From Crotalaria pallida (lineage: Eukaryota > Streptophyta > Magnoliopsida > Fabales > Fabaceae), in the NCBI GenBank assembly GCA_037953625.1, contig CM075653.1:2170001-2234000 (forward strand): DNA of 64,000 nucleotides. Reading direction: 5' to 3'. Numbering within the stretch: position 1 is the first letter of the stretch; each line of letters opens with the position of its first letter. Shown here in pieces: positions 32,801 to 46,426 of the stretch. The position numbers and the translations under genes were made by a program. The notes beneath the pieces were generated by a model. That model saw only the letters and a list, made by a program, of their open reading frames with translations. It was not told the origin of the DNA and did no database searches.

Positions 32801-35800
32801 CAATCATAAATAAAATCTTCTTAAATTAAAACTTGAATCTATCAAGAAGATGAAACGGTAGGACTAGCAGGTATATCGGCCATTGTCATACGTCATCTTC
32901 CATTGTTTGCGTGATTAAAGATGTCATTGGTGCAAATAACAATAAATAATCATCTTCCTTAATAGTTTATATGATAGCCAGTCTTGTTGCATTTTAGATT
33001 TTGATGCACTCTATTGTCACCCGCAATTGAAAAATAAATCACTAATAAAAACTGGTTGAGCATTATTAACTTTGTCGGGATGGACTCCCCCACTTGTCTT
33101 TCTCCACTCCCTAACAGTACAATTGGTTACACCCAGATCAAAATTTTGAACAAATCACATTTTGATCAATGGTACACACAAATTGGTATATTAAAGTAAG
33201 TAATTAGAGAAAAACTAAAGAATCAAATAATATAAATTAAAATGTGTGAGAATTAGAAAAATTAGAAAAATTTAATGACGAAAAAAATAAAAAAATTGAA
33301 GGCGAATATAATTGTGAGATTGCTGTTTACCTTAATATCCATAAGTTTGTGAGTCAATTCACATAAATGCTAAAATATTGTGAAGGAGTCATCCAATGCA
33401 TATTGCGTACTATATATAATGATTTGTAAAACTTGTAAAAATAAGGATAATGATGTCACATATAAGATTAAATAAATTTTAAAATTAAGGATAATGATTT
33501 CACAAATAACATTAAATAAATTTGAATTATTTATTTAATTTTCAACAACTAAGGACAATTATTTCACGTATAGATAATCATTATCTCCCTACAATTGCTC
33601 TGGTGTGAGGAAAGCTTCACGCGACAAACATGGTGCCTCGTAAATTTCTCCGACAAACGTGATGCCTCAAATATGCGTCTTTTTATATATAGATAGTAAA
33701 TAGTAGATAATATCTTCATATTGATAATAAAATATGAACTCACACACTTATAAAATATGAATTGAATTTTTATACACCAAACCAACATTCATTAACCAGG
33801 CATCAATTATACTTTTTGAATTTTAGTTTTAATTTTCTCTCAGAAGAGTGCATAGTATTACGCTCAATCCCAAATGGTTGTTTTGGGGTAAAATACATGT
33901 TAATTCAATTCAAAGCATTATTTTTTTTATATATAAAATACACTAATTAAAGTCCTAAACCAAAACAATTATTTGAATTAGGATTTTTTAAATGTGTAAC
34001 CAAAGGTATATATGTTAAGAATGTAAAAAAAAAGTAAGTTTTTATGAAAAAAAAATTAAAGTAACCCCATTTCAAGATAATTAAATACATCAATACTTTT
34101 GTGAAAATTTTTTATTCTTGGTATCTTTTAACACGTGTCATTGGATACATACATCCGAAAATCCATTTAAAATTTGAAGAATGCTAACAATTAAATACTC
34201 TTAAAACATTGTTTGAAGATTAAAAATGAAAAATTCTACTACATTGGAAAGTGACCTATATATTTAACATGTTGGAAATTTTAAAATATTGTTTTTTGTG
34301 CAAGGTTTTTCTTGTTTTGTATGCCATTTTGGTGAAAATTTCATCTATCTATCTGGCATGCAATGATTTTGTCAATTTAGATGTTCCCTATATGGATAAT
34401 TTTCAAACATGATAATTTTGTTGCGATAGAATTGTTGAAAATGATCAAAGTAAGATATTGGTCTTGCATCCCATTTCAAAAAAAGAAAAGGTATTGGTCT
34501 TGGTTTCCTGTATTGGGAGTATATCTTTGTAATCGTGTATTTATCGGGTTGAGTAGTATCTCTAGCATTTCGTCAATAATATAATTTTGTTTATAAAAAC
34601 GAAATCTACTTTTAATTTTCACTTTTCACTACATTATCATTAATTTGAGTGTTATAGTTAAAATGTAAGAAAAATTTACTTCAATTAATGGTTTTTTAAT
34701 TTTTATGCATCTATCAATTTTAAATAACAATACATGCGAAATGAGGAGAATATTAATTTAGAAAAATCAAACTTGTAAAATCACTATTTTAGTTTTTTTC
34801 TGGATAAAACAAATTTTTTATTAAAACACTGGAAATATAAATCACTACTTTAGTTAATTTCAACCATATTTAATAACAACCAAAAACTTCAGACAAAATA
34901 ATAAAGAAAGCATCCTTTAATTGTCTTCTGTTCCAATTACAAATATATAGGTGGGCATTATTTATAAACCCATCCGTATGTACGAATATCCATGTGCTGG
35001 GATTTAATATCATGGGAGGAGACATCAGTAAGCAGGTGGTGATAAGGTTGAAGAAAAAAAGAACAAATCTTGTTTGCCAAAATAAATTTACGAAGTATAT
35101 TAAGAGGTTTTCCTACTACAAACTTTTCATTTTTATTTTTTTTTTAACAAACTTTTCATTTTTTTTTAATGATTGGAAACAATTTTGTCAATAGCTTAGT
35201 TGCATAAGCAGCATATAAACACTTTTCTCCGTAGATTTTTTTAATACATATATTCTTGATTAAGGACAGATTTAGAAAGCTTGCCGAAATAAAAAGAAAG
35301 CTTAATATAAATCAACGGTCCAGTATAATTGTTAAATAATCGATTTTTTTTAAGTGATAATGATAAAAATTTGATTTTTGCTATGTGTATATAAAATTTT
35401 TTTTAGTAAAGATAAAATCAAAGTAAATGATCTCAAAAATAAATTAGTTTTTGATTGTTGGTTGATGAAATCCTTGGTGAAAAGAAAATGTTTTCAGAGA
35501 ATTTGCATGGGTTTTGAAAGAATGGTAAATTTTTTTAAAACAAAATTTTAACAAATACTCTTAAGACATATATCATGGAAGTAAAAACAAATTATTTTAT
35601 TTTGAGAAATGACAAATTTTAAACTTCAAAAACTAATCAATAGACTTAAAGATTTTCAATATAAATTTTTTATTAGTATATTACTTAACTAATGATATTA
35701 GAACACCGATTAACAATATCGTAAATGTAATTTTGACCTTTTACATCACCTCTGTTTATCTTTTTTAAATAAATTCATTATATAAAAGCTTATAAAAGTA

Positions 35801-36526
35801 AGAATTTCTTTTACATTAAAAAAATAATCTATTTTAACTTATTTCAATTATTGAATAAATAATTAATTAAAAGGTTCACTTTAAAACACCCTAATTTTAA
35901 TGGCTTCTCAACCATTGAACTGCAGTGGGAATAAACCACAAAGTAGGACTTATAAGCTGATCTGCTGCACTTTGTCTTACTTTTGTATTATTGTCATCAA
36001 TTTACCTTATTGTACTGTGTTTGATGTATACGTATTATGTAAGGCAGATATTTAATGTAGAATTCTGTATATATTTACCTAGACACGGACACACATTTAT
36101 ATATGTCAGATTCAGATATTACACGGCCAACCTTTTCCTATATGATTAAGATCATGTATTCTCCCAAAAAAAAGATTGGCATCATCTAATAATGTTTTAA
36201 GTATAAATACTCTTCTAGGAAGGTCAGACACACCTTGAATTAAGATCCCGAGCGAGAGGTCATAGCCATAAAGAATATGAATATATAGCTTTATATAAAG
36301 GCTTGATGTTTAAGACCAATGAGTTGGTGCAATCTTATATATATAAGACCACATTTGTTGAGAAAGGCAATGATATATTTTTTTTATAAGACAAATTTTA
36401 ATTAATAGAAGAGGGAAAGGTAATGATGTATCTCGCAAGAGATTAATTCATTTCCCAAACCGGTGTATGAATTTGTAAAATTGTTTCTCCTTTTATTCCT
36501 ATATGTAAGTTTTTTTTTCATATATG
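32801..36526. other. Long AT-rich intergenic stretch
   Basis: No coding, RNA or clear transposon feature is supported. A-tail-like or T-run LINE debris is possible near 34795 and 36380, too degraded to delimit. Confidence 0.5.
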
Positions 36527-36534
36527 GGTTTGAG

Positions 36535-37104
36535 TTGGGGTGTTTGTGGTCCGGTTCTGTTTGGTTTTGGGACAAAAAGTCATCTAATTCAATCATAAAA
36601 TATACATGTGGTTGGATTCGGTTCGATCCAATTACATCATCAAATTCAATACCGTCCAATCCAAAATAAAACATGCGGTTTCAGTTCAGTTTGGTCCAAT
36701 TTTAATTTAATAATTAAAACTTTTATGTAAATTTTATAAAAATTAATTATTTGGTCATAAACATTTTTTTTTTGCTACAAGTCATAAACATATATGCATG
36801 AAAGTAACTATCATTGTTGTTGACATTTCTAATTAGCACAAAGTGAGATAGCATTGTCCATATGTGAAGTGTGTGTGTAATAAGTATTAAGCTCAATCTA
36901 GTGTGTTTTTGTGTTTATATTTATAACTTGCGGTCCAATCTGGTTTGAATCGATTCTTAAAACTAAAACCAAAAACCAATCTATTTCTCAATAATCAATC
37001 CAAAAACATCCAAACAAAATTGGTTTTTTTTCGGTTTTCGATTTTTTTTATCAGTTTGCAAGTTTTTTTCTTTTTTTTTTTACCGGTTTGGATTGAACAC
37101 CCTA
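36535..37104. mobile_element. hAT-like non-autonomous element, 570 bp
   Basis: The left end TTGGGGTGTTTGTGGTCCGG pairs with the complement of the right end (taGGGTGTTCAATCCAAACCGG). The 8-bp flanks are GGTTTGAG (36527-36534) and GATTTGAG (37105-37112), 7/8 identical, as expected for hAT. The interior is rich in 'ggttcggtt/aaccgaacc' type wording and has no transposase. Confidence 0.7.
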
Positions 37105-37194
37105 GATTTGAGCATCGCTAATATCATTGCCCAAACAATGAGGGATACCTTTAGTTTGAAAACAAAAAGTCTCATGTATTATGTATTATGATTT

Positions 37195-37450
37195 TTTGCA
37201 CTTTTGATCTCCCAATTTTGTTAATTGACGAATTTAATCCCTCTACTTTTAATGTGGAGAATTTAGTCTCTCAATTATCAATTTGTGGCCTATTCCAGTC
37301 CTTCTGTGTCGGACAAAATTGCTCAGATGCTGACACGGAAAGACTGAAATCGTCACAAAATTAACAATTGCATGCATAACTAATTTTGCCAACTTAAAAG
37401 TTGAGAGACTAAATTCGCCAAATTGACAAAATTGAGAGACCAAAAATACA
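37195..37450. mobile_element. Inverted-repeat element ('ttagtctct' group)
   Basis: The left arm tttgatctcccaattttgtt ... gagaatttagtctctcaa pairs with the right arm ttgagagactaaattcgcc ... aaaattgagagaccaaaa. It is about 255 bp and non-coding. Confidence 0.6.
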
Positions 37451-39194
37451 ATTAAACCTTTGTATTATATATATTGCATTTTAAATTTTTAATTATGCAA
37501 TATATATGCCGGGTGGAAAATTTTACTGAATATGCTCATGTAATCAGTGATCTATCGTTTGTGGATAGAAAAGCAAATATGAAATTTATAATATTGGGCT
37601 TCTGTAAGAATAATTTTAAAGGAAATACTAACGAATGTCTTTAATTTAGGATATTGTTTAATTAAAAAATAATTTAACCTTAAAAAATTGATGAATTTTA
37701 GACATCGTTAACTTAAATTTTATATTTTGACTTTTTTTTATTGTATTCCTTAACAAGACCAAAGTTTTAATTTCCTAGTCGACTATATCATCATCACATG
37801 ACGTAATGACGTATAGTATCATCGATCACATTAAGCACCAACTATCTAGTTAGAAGTATGGTTATGTTATTAACACTTGGACAAGTAGTGTACGTATAAT
37901 TGGAAACTCTGAGGGATATATAATTATATTCATCACAATATTTTCTTAGTACATACGACAAACAAACCGGATAATGATGTTTTTCCTTGCCCTTTTGATA
38001 TGGTTTATTATATATAGTTAGATAGCTTGAAGCCCAGCATTTTATCGCTGTATAGTAGAATATTAAATGATCCTGCTGCTATATATCTAGCTCTATACAT
38101 GTTATAGTTGGGTGTGTTTATTATGACTAGTAAGTATCAAGTAATAAGTGGTCCAACGTGATCTATGTGCGCCCATTTCTTTGGGTTGGGCAGAGCCTCC
38201 AATCACCATAAATAAATTATACATTTGCATCTATGATATAGACAAACAAAAAGATTATAATTGTCATACTCGAGATATAGAAAGATATACAGAAACAACA
38301 ATATAAAGGGAGTATCAAACAAGTTGCCTTTGCCTTGGCAAGAGGAATTGTGTCTAGTCACATTCCAATTACAATTGTATGTACTGCCAGCTCACATAAT
38401 GTATGTTTTAGGTATATATATATATATATGGTGAATAAGCTAAGTTTCACATTGAGAATGAGCGAAAAGTTTTTATTTATTTTTTAAATATTTTTTTTAA
38501 TTAAAGTACTAAAAAGTTTGAGAACATTCCTATCAAATAAATTAAAGTGCAAAAAAATCCATAAACCTAACTAATAAATAGTGTCATTTAAGCCTATTTA
38601 ATTTATCGCGTTCTTCCCTTAATCCATATAAGAATATTTAAGGTCGTTACAAATTGAAAATCTATCTAGTGTTTGGGTTTCTCAATCCTTAAGGCCAGCA
38701 AAATAGGTAATCACCCCAAGTTCGATAAATGGATGGATTTAAGCATCGTAAGTGTAAAGACCAACTCAAATAGATCCTGAGCTATGTAGCTAATTCGATA
38801 GGCCTCAATTGATCGAGTCACCACTTTAAAAACATAGGTCGTTCCCTACCAAGCTTAGGTATATTTTTTACGACCCAAATAGTACTCAAAGTTTAACTTT
38901 TTTTTTAATCAGCCTTGTGACTTTAGAAGTAGGTGGATAGCCTAAATTCTCTACTCTAGATACATCAAAAATTGTCACTTATTATTTTTTTTTATCAGAA
39001 AAATTGTCACTTAATTAACCAATTGGAATTCATTTCTATCTCTTTTCATATCATTTCTCAAACAAAAAAAAATTATTTCTTTAGGGTAAACAACGAACTT
39101 GCATAAGTTAGTTTGGCATCCCTTTTTAACACAACTTTAAAATATTAAATTTAGGAATTCATTCACTTATTTTTTTTAAAGAAAAAAATTCAAG
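37451..39194. other. AT-rich intergenic DNA, no gene seen
   Basis: A short (TA)n at about 38412-38429 is the only notable tract. Confidence 0.5.
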
Positions 39195-39560
39195 TAAATT
39201 GTCACTTTGGTCTCTGAATTTACACAACACTTTTTCACTTTAGTCCTTGAAATTAACAAAAATGTTCTTAGGTCCCTGACTTTATAAAAAAGTCATTCAC
39301 GTTAGTCTCTGCCCCTAACTTCCGTCAACGGACGTTAACGAAGTGATGACGTGGCTAATTGGGGGCCTTAAACGACGTCGTTTTTGCTTTATGTGTTTAT
39401 ACTAATATTGATATCTGTATATCAGGGATCAAAGTGAAATAACTTAGTAAAATTTAGGGACTAAAATGAATTCATTGAATATACTTAAGGGATTAAAATG
39501 AATTACTTAAATTTATTTCAAGGACTATAATGAATTACGAGATTATTAGTGCAAGGAGGA
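39195..39560. mobile_element. Inverted-repeat element, degenerate
   Basis: Left wording cactttggtctctgaattt, cactttagtccttg; right wording gggatcaaagtgaaata, gggactaaaatgaattca. The middle carries a GC-richer gtcaacggacgttaacg / tgatgacgtggc segment. Outer borders are uncertain and may continue past the hairpin element at 39627. Confidence 0.5.
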
Positions 39561-39626
39561 AGCCAATACTGACCATCTTTTGTTAATCTTTTGTTATACA
39601 TTCAATGAATTCATTTTAGGGAGTTA

Positions 39627-40027
39627 CTATCATGCAATCCAAAATTGGATGGTTGCTATGCAACCTTTACTTAAATTTAGTTAAAATTAGGTTTTTGCAA
39701 TTTAGTCCAACATAAAAAGTAAATTAAAAATTTAGTCCTTTGTACCTATAGACAAATTATAACTTTTAATTTTAAAAAAAAGTTAAAAGTAGTTAAAATT
39801 AGTCACTTATGTAAAAAGGCTTAATGCAAGTGACTAAATTTAAAATTAAAAGTTATAATTTGTCTATAGGTACAAAGGACTAAATTTTTAATTTACTTTT
39901 TATGTTGGACTAAATTGCAAAAAACTAATTTTAACTACTTCAAATAATAACATGGCATAGATGTCAACTTCTTATTGGTTTAAGAAAAGATTGCATAGCA
40001 ACCATCCAATTTTGGATTGCATGATAG
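39627..40027. mobile_element. Long hairpin MITE, about 400 bp
   Basis: The ends are exact inverted copies: CTATCATGCAATCC (39627-39640) and GGATTGCATGATAG (40014-40027), with matching continued for about 40 bp. An inner arm of about 95 bp (39679-39773) matches the complement of 39839-39936 with about one mismatch. The asymmetry is an extra ~45 bp in the right half (about 39940-39985). The loop has its own small hairpin (tagtcactta ... caagtgacta). Non-coding; it appears nested in a 'ttagtccct' element. Confidence 0.85.
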
Positions 40028-40182
40028 AAATACCCTTCATTTTAATCCCTAAACTTTCAATTATCATTAATTATTTTTAAAGTTCATTCCAAAGGCACGG
40101 AAGTATAAGAAATACTTCTGAGATTTATGAATTCGTTCACTTTGTAATTTTATCACTTTGGTCATTCTTTTCTAACATGATA

Positions 40183-40472
40183 CTCGATCTGATCTTATAT
40201 ATATGACACTTTCTAGAAGAAATTTTTGGTCTTATATATAGGACACTTTATATTTTCTATGCACATTAATTGATTTTTATCTTTTTTGTCCTTATTAAAT
40301 GTTTTGACTAACTATATTTTTTTTTGTTCATTAATGAATGTGAGTTTTCCAAGTAAAGTGGAGGGGCAAAATTGTAATGTTACAATATATTCTCCTAGAA
40401 TTCACAAAACTAACCACTTTCCTTGGTATGTGTAATTCGGTTAAGTATGTCCTATAATAAGAACCGGGGGAG
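40183..40472. mobile_element. Stowaway-like MITE, 290 bp
   Basis: TA flanks both ends (40181-40182, 40473-40474). The right end is ttaagtatgtcctataataagaaccgggggag. It is the reverse-oriented relative of the elements at 45622-45916 and 46869-47163, sharing internal wording (ccaagtaaagtgg, cctagaattcac). Confidence 0.75.
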
Positions 40473-40474
40473 TA

Positions 40475-40832
40475 CTATTTAGCTCTTTTTTAGCTTGGAT
40501 TCCACAAATGGTCTGTTAACATTGATTTGAGGATGGAGAACATGAAAGACTGATTTTACTTCTTTCATTCTTTGTTTGCTTTCTCTAATTGATAGAGAAA
40601 TAACCAGGCATGCAATAGAATTAGCGATTGAAATCTACATTCACTACTCATAAGCTGAACCCATTCTATGCTAATTAACGAGAAAGATGTAATATATTTC
40701 ATGCCCCAAATAATGAGATAAAAGTGACTTAATATTTCATACTACTCTATAAACCCTTACCCTCTTATTTAATTCTTCGACCTCTACTGTATAATGTAAC
40801 ATTTCTTAACCTTAAAAAAATATTATTCGATC

Positions 40833-40870
<38 letters not shown>

Positions 40871-42309
40871 AATTAATTGATCTAGTGATATAGAATAATT
40901 TTATTCCCCTTTTGTTAGTTTGTGGTATTAATATGCAAACAGTTAGTTTGTAACACTTACCTAGAAATTTCCGAGGAAATGTCACACACCAAATTAAAGC
41001 ACTTCCACATGTTAATGACAGAAAATAAAGAAAAGAAGTCTGATCTCCATGCATGCCTATCTAGCTAGATTCCTGTTAAGGCTCTAGAGCAATTAGGATG
41101 AAAGTGATGCCGCCGCCCTCATCCTTCTCCTTTTATTAGTTTATGGATGGATTTTGCATAATTGTAGTACACAGTAGTACTATTTGTTAAGAAATACTAA
41201 AATAAGTGTAAATTATTGTTGTGAAATTAAATTTAATCATTTTTTATACGATGAACTCATATTTTTCAAGGCAAAACAATTATTTTTGTTTCATTAAACA
41301 ATATTTTAAGAAAAGTTCTTTGCATTTTCTTTAATTAAAAAAACTTGAATTTTGATACTGGTGTAATATATATAGGTTTTTTTTCCTTAAATAAGTTAGT
41401 GATAATAGGTTTTTATTTCCTGATGTCAGGAGAGACTTTATTCTGTTCTCGAAAATATAATAATATTTGGTTTTAGTTTTAAATTATTTTTTTCCAATTC
41501 TCATAAATACACAAATTTTGAATTTGGTCCATGCCGTTAAAAAAAAATTTTCTTAACTTATGACAAGAATAATGGGTGATCATGTAACTATTACCTTTTT
41601 TTTTTAATAGGAAAAAATTTCATTCAAACGCCGACCAAACATAAGTTATGCCATCAAATATAGTAACGAAGCAAGTAGAACTCTGTGGGAGCACTTACTC
41701 CCTTTGATTTGAGATTTCAAAAAATTGCAACACATAGTAAATGTTGGGCGATGCTTCAGTGGCTATGTATTTCATCTTGAGTACACAGGAGGTGCATAGT
41801 TTGAATCCTTTCTCTGTCACTTTTTTGTTTATTTTTTCTTAAAAAATATGAAAAATTGGCCAAAGAAAAATAACTAAGAGGCAACTCAAATCTTTTAAGT
41901 GATTTTGCAAGCAAATTTTTAAATATAAATATTAAAAATTTAACTCCTCACAAATTTTGTTGTTTTATGAGCTACTACATTAGCGGTTTACATGTACGAA
42001 TAAACATAATAATTAATAATTATGCATTTTTGATCAAGATATGCCACTGATTAAGTGGGCTCATGTTGAATTTAAAATTAAACTATTATTTTTAATTTAA
42101 ACTTAAGAGTAATTAAAAGAAAAGGCGTTAAGTCATGAGTAGTTGCAAATGTTGAAGAACATAAGAGATCAAAGACATGCTTTAGCAGTAATTTCAAAAT
42201 TCAGAAAAGAAATTGAAAATCATCTTTATCAGCGGTCTTTCAAATCAATTGAGGATGTATTTGATGACGGTTATGTGGCCAACCATTAGCCACATCAAAA
42301 GTTTACATT
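40475..42309. other. AT-rich intergenic DNA
   Basis: It contains a (TA)n at about 40838-40867 and the SINE-like piece at 41735-41825. A T-run followed by aataggaaaaaatttcattc (about 41597-41640) looks like a minus-strand LINE tail. No gene is seen. Confidence 0.45.
41735..41825 (+). mobile_element. tRNA-derived SINE-like fragment
   Basis: A box-A-like gcttcagtggctatg (about 41752-41766) is followed at suitable distance by a box-B-like ggtgcatagtttgaatcc (about 41791-41808). No closed acceptor stem is present. Confidence 0.45.
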
Positions 42310-42840
42310 TTTTTAGGTTTAATTATGTTTATTGTCCTCGGACTTTAAGATTATATTGTTTTGTCACATATTTTTGTTCTTTTTTCTTTTTCAATGTCCG
42401 ACTTCTCGTCTGATGTAAATTTTGGGTTGGACATATGTCCTGTTGTTAATTTCGACCAAATTTTGCTAACATGTCACACTGAAATCTTAGTCAGATGCAA
42501 GAGGTTAATCATGTCATGTAGAACTACATGATGCCACGTGAGACGAAGACTTTTTTTTTAAAATTGAAAAACTAGAAAAGTTAATACTTTTACATTTTTA
42601 TTTTAATAATAAAAAGAAAAAAAGAATTTGGAGAGAGGTCATTAGTGCCCATGTGGCATCCGTGGCACTACGTGGCTAATCTCTTGTGTCTTAATTACTA
42701 GGATTCCGATATGTTATGTCAACAAAATTTGACCAAAATCGATAGGAAGAATATATGACAAACTTAAAAGTAATTTCGGGAAACCATACATTAAAAAAGA
42801 AAGAACAAGAGCTTGTAATAAAATGATCCTAAAATTTATA
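42310..42840. mobile_element. Dispersed inverted-repeat element, copy 1
   Basis: Related to 60375-60895: shared order of gatgcaagaggttaa, a catg-rich segment (acatgatgccacgtg ... atgtggcatccgtggc), aaaatttgaccaaaat(c)ga, and acttaaaagtaatttcggg. The two halves are partly inverted. Non-coding. Confidence 0.55.
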
Positions 42841-45179
42841 GACTTATACATAATTAAGCTTTCTTTTTACATAGATTCAAAATTAGAACATTCATCACGA
42901 AGATTTAAAAAAAATAAAGATTAAAACCAAATACCATCGTATTTTTAAGGACCATTCACTTATTTTAAACTTTTTTTTTTTTAAATCTCATTTAAAAAAT
43001 ATTTTATATTCGCCTGGAATAGGATCATCCCGGGTGATCGAAAAAATACATATTTCGGCAAGAGTGGGGAGAAAGAACAAAGCATGAAGCGGTACCTCAT
43101 GAGTCATGAAATATGCATGCAGTACAAATTAGACCTTAAACTTCAAAAACATGTGTAAAAATAATATGGATTTCGCTTTGGATGTGATATTTTTTTTCTT
43201 TTACCCATTTTCAATGTTAATTAACACATGAATTATTTTGCATCCCAATCAATGTTTATGGGTTTGGTACAGTAATTTTTTATTTTTTTTAATTCAAGGA
43301 CTAAGCCACATTTCATGCTAAATTGAGAAGATATTTTTTATATTTAAAATTTTAATTATTTTTATAAAGTTGAAATAAATATATAATATATATCAATGCA
43401 AATTAAAAAAGGTGTATGTAATATACTTATCATATCTTCATTCTTCGCTGTATCCAAATGTTCAATTAAGTTTTACATTTGAATGAAACGCACACCAGCC
43501 TCAAAACAAAAAATCTATGGGGAACTCTCTTAATTTGCTTGATATTTGAGTTAATATTATATGCCTTCTTTTTTGCATGATATATGCCTTTTTTTCATCG
43601 AGAATATTCTCATGCCATGCCGATAATTGAATAATAATTCATTTCGAGACTTAAAAGATCAAAGAAGTGAGTTATGCTAAAAAAAATCGTGTGTTTCATT
43701 AACGCATAGTCATACATCAATTATAAAATTATAAATAATTATAGAGTTTTTTTTTTGGTTTGCACCAAATAATTACAGAGTTTAATGAATATATATGCAC
43801 CGATAGTGTAAGTTTTTAGACGGTCTGACCATCATCCACCATTCATATATTTTACTTTTAATTAAGACTCTATGATCAAGGATATTCTCGTAATTATATT
43901 ACCCATTATACATTGCTTTGGTTTCACACTAATAATAAAAATCATCCTAAATATATTATTATATATTCTTATTACTTTGATTCTGATCATTATATTCTCA
44001 TTCCAATTAAGTATTTCAATGATATTAACGAACTAGTACTTTGTAAATGTGTAATATTTACACTAAATGATGTAATAATTCGAGAGGTATACGTAACATT
44101 AGTGTGGATGACAATAACCAGCGGTACGTGGCGATTGTAGTCTTCTCAAAAAATAGGTAGCTATATATATATATACACGTATAGTATACGGTATACCTTT
44201 GGGGTTTATGGACCACAGCATGTCAGCATCCTCCTATATATGGTGCTGCAGCAACTGGACAATAGAGCTAGCTTTACGGGGTGGGCTTATAAATTGTACC
44301 TAAAGTCCAACTTATTTGGTAGGGAATATGGACAATTAACGAAACTCGAATAAACTTTTGATTTCTGGAAAATGGTCATGTCTGCCATAATGATGACAAT
44401 TTAGAAGATTTTTTTCTTATACGGGACATATATATACTATGTACTTATCTCGAAAATATAAAAAAATATATCTTATACATCTTTTGGTTCTATTTATAAA
44501 ATTTTTTTGGGTTTTTTCTCTTTCATAAAGGAAAGTAATTAAATTTATTAGTGACATTTGAGATGTGAAAATTTGATATATTTTTTCAAAACCACCCTTA
44601 TAATTATTATTGAGACTTTAAAAAGTGTAGAGTTTATAGGGGCATTTGTGAAAAAAATAATTAAATGCTATTGAAAATTAAAAAGGATTTTATAAATAGG
44701 ACCAAAATAAAAATCCATAAAGATCTTATAAATAGGACCGTAGGGAGTATTTTACTACTTACAATACAAAAAAAAAATCAACTAATATTATATTATAAAA
44801 TATATTATTTTTAAAATATCATTCATTTCATAACATTATCTTAATATCCTTAAATTTTGTTCCATACTTTCATCATTTACTTAAAATCCTCATTCCCAAT
44901 ACAATGGAATTTATGTTTTTCTTTATCCTTGTTTGTTTTTGTTGATTTTGGGCACAGGATTTTGGAGGGAGAGAAAATAAAGAGAAAATCTTGTTTTCTC
45001 TCCATTTGGTTTAGGGAAGAAAATGAGAGGAGAGATAAAATGTGGTGGGTTTCATAAAAAAAAAAATTATTTTCATCAGCACAAAGAATGGAGAGAAAAC
45101 TGAAATTATCATGTAAAATTATTCATATGTCCTTCACTTATCCACTTTGTTTAATCCTTTTTTTAAATTTTTTTAATTG
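42841..45179. other. AT-rich intergenic DNA
   Basis: No gene is recognised. A GC-richer non-repetitive piece lies at about 44200-44300. The MITE at 44476-44747 is listed separately. Confidence 0.5.
44476..44747. mobile_element. Stowaway-like MITE
   Basis: The left end catcttttggttctatttataaa and right end tttataaataggaccgtagggag are inverted; wording matches the family of 81-314 and 2408-2539 (aaaagtgtagagtttatagggg). TA follows at the right. Confidence 0.65.
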
Positions 45180-46426
45180 AATAAAAATAAAGCATTTTTA
45201 TTTCAATAAAAAAAACTGTTTTTTTATAAATATTTTGGACTCAAAATTTTCATTATGTAATAAATAATTGAAGTAAAGAAATTTTATTTAGTTATGTTAA
45301 ATATGCATATATGTAAAAAAGGAAAAATATATTCATTTCTATTTTGTAAAATAAGGGTGTAGTTGTCTTTTGACAAATTTATTGTTTTCTCTCTTCCCAC
45401 TTTTTTCTCCAACTAAACAAAATGAAAGAAAACTCAATTTTTCTTTCTTCCCTATTTCTTCACATTTTCTCTCATACCAAAATTTATGCATACAAAAGAA
45501 ATAAGGGTTTATTGTTTCAATTATCCAAATTTTACACATACAGAAGAAATGGGGAAGAGAGAAAAATTGAGTTTTTTTTTCACATTTCTTCAAACTTTAT
45601 CCCTTCATTTCTAAAGAAGTACTCCCTCCAGTCCTTATTATAGGGCATACTTAACCGAATTACACATATCAAGGAAAGTGGTTGATTTTATGAATTCTAT
45701 GAGAATATATTGTAACATTACAATTTTACCCCCTTAACTTTTCTTGGAAAATTCGCACTCATTAATGAACAACAAAAAACACATAGATAGTCAAAACATT
45801 TAATAAGGGCAAAAAAGAGAAAAATCAATAAATGATGCATAGAAAAAATAAAATGACTTATAATTAGGACCAAGAAAAATTTATAGAATGTGACCTATAT
45901 ATAGGACAGGAGGGAGTATCCTTTTGGGGAAAAAAATTTTGATTCTATTTAACCGTCTTCTTATAAAATCAATACAACATTAATTATTGTTTTAATATCC
46001 CCACCTAAAAGTAAAAGAGTCAACACTTGGGAAAAATAAATATTCTCTTCGTTCTTATATATAAGCATTAATTATTGTTTTAATAATGGGATAGAAAAAC
46101 GCATTTATCTTGATTCTTTTTCTTTTTATAAGCTCATATTTCAATTTTCAATGATATTAATTACTTTATTCTTTTTTCACAAACACTCATATATATTCAT
46201 TTAACGTTTATTAGAGTCTCAATGATAATTATAAAGGTAACTTTTAAAATTTTTAAATATATATATATATATATATATTAAATGTTATCAATTTCAATAT
46301 CACTAACAATACTAAATAGTTTTCTTAATTAGCATGAAAGATCATCCCGAGAACTTATATTTAGGGCGAAAGGAGTATAATTATCAAATCAAAATAAATA
46401 ACAAATTAGGTAAATACCACAAATTC
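45180..46426. repeat. Direct tandem duplication, copy 1 (1247-bp unit)
   Basis: The sequence from aataaaaataaagcattttt to aaataccacaaattc is repeated head-to-tail at 46427-47680. The copies differ by only scattered substitutions (for example ttcccactt / ttccaactt, tctttcttccct / tctctcttctct) and a longer TA tract in copy 2. Each carries two MITEs. Small open frames in both copies are identical by duplication and not evidence of genes. Confidence 0.9.
45622..45916. mobile_element. Stowaway-like MITE inside duplication copy 1
   Basis: It begins CTCCCTCCAGTCCTTATTATAG and ends ATATAGGACAGGAGGGAG, flanked by TA on both sides (45620-45621, 45917-45918). A second, more degenerate MITE (ctcttcgttcttatatataag ... 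gggcgaaaggag) follows at about 46046-46375. Confidence 0.75.
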
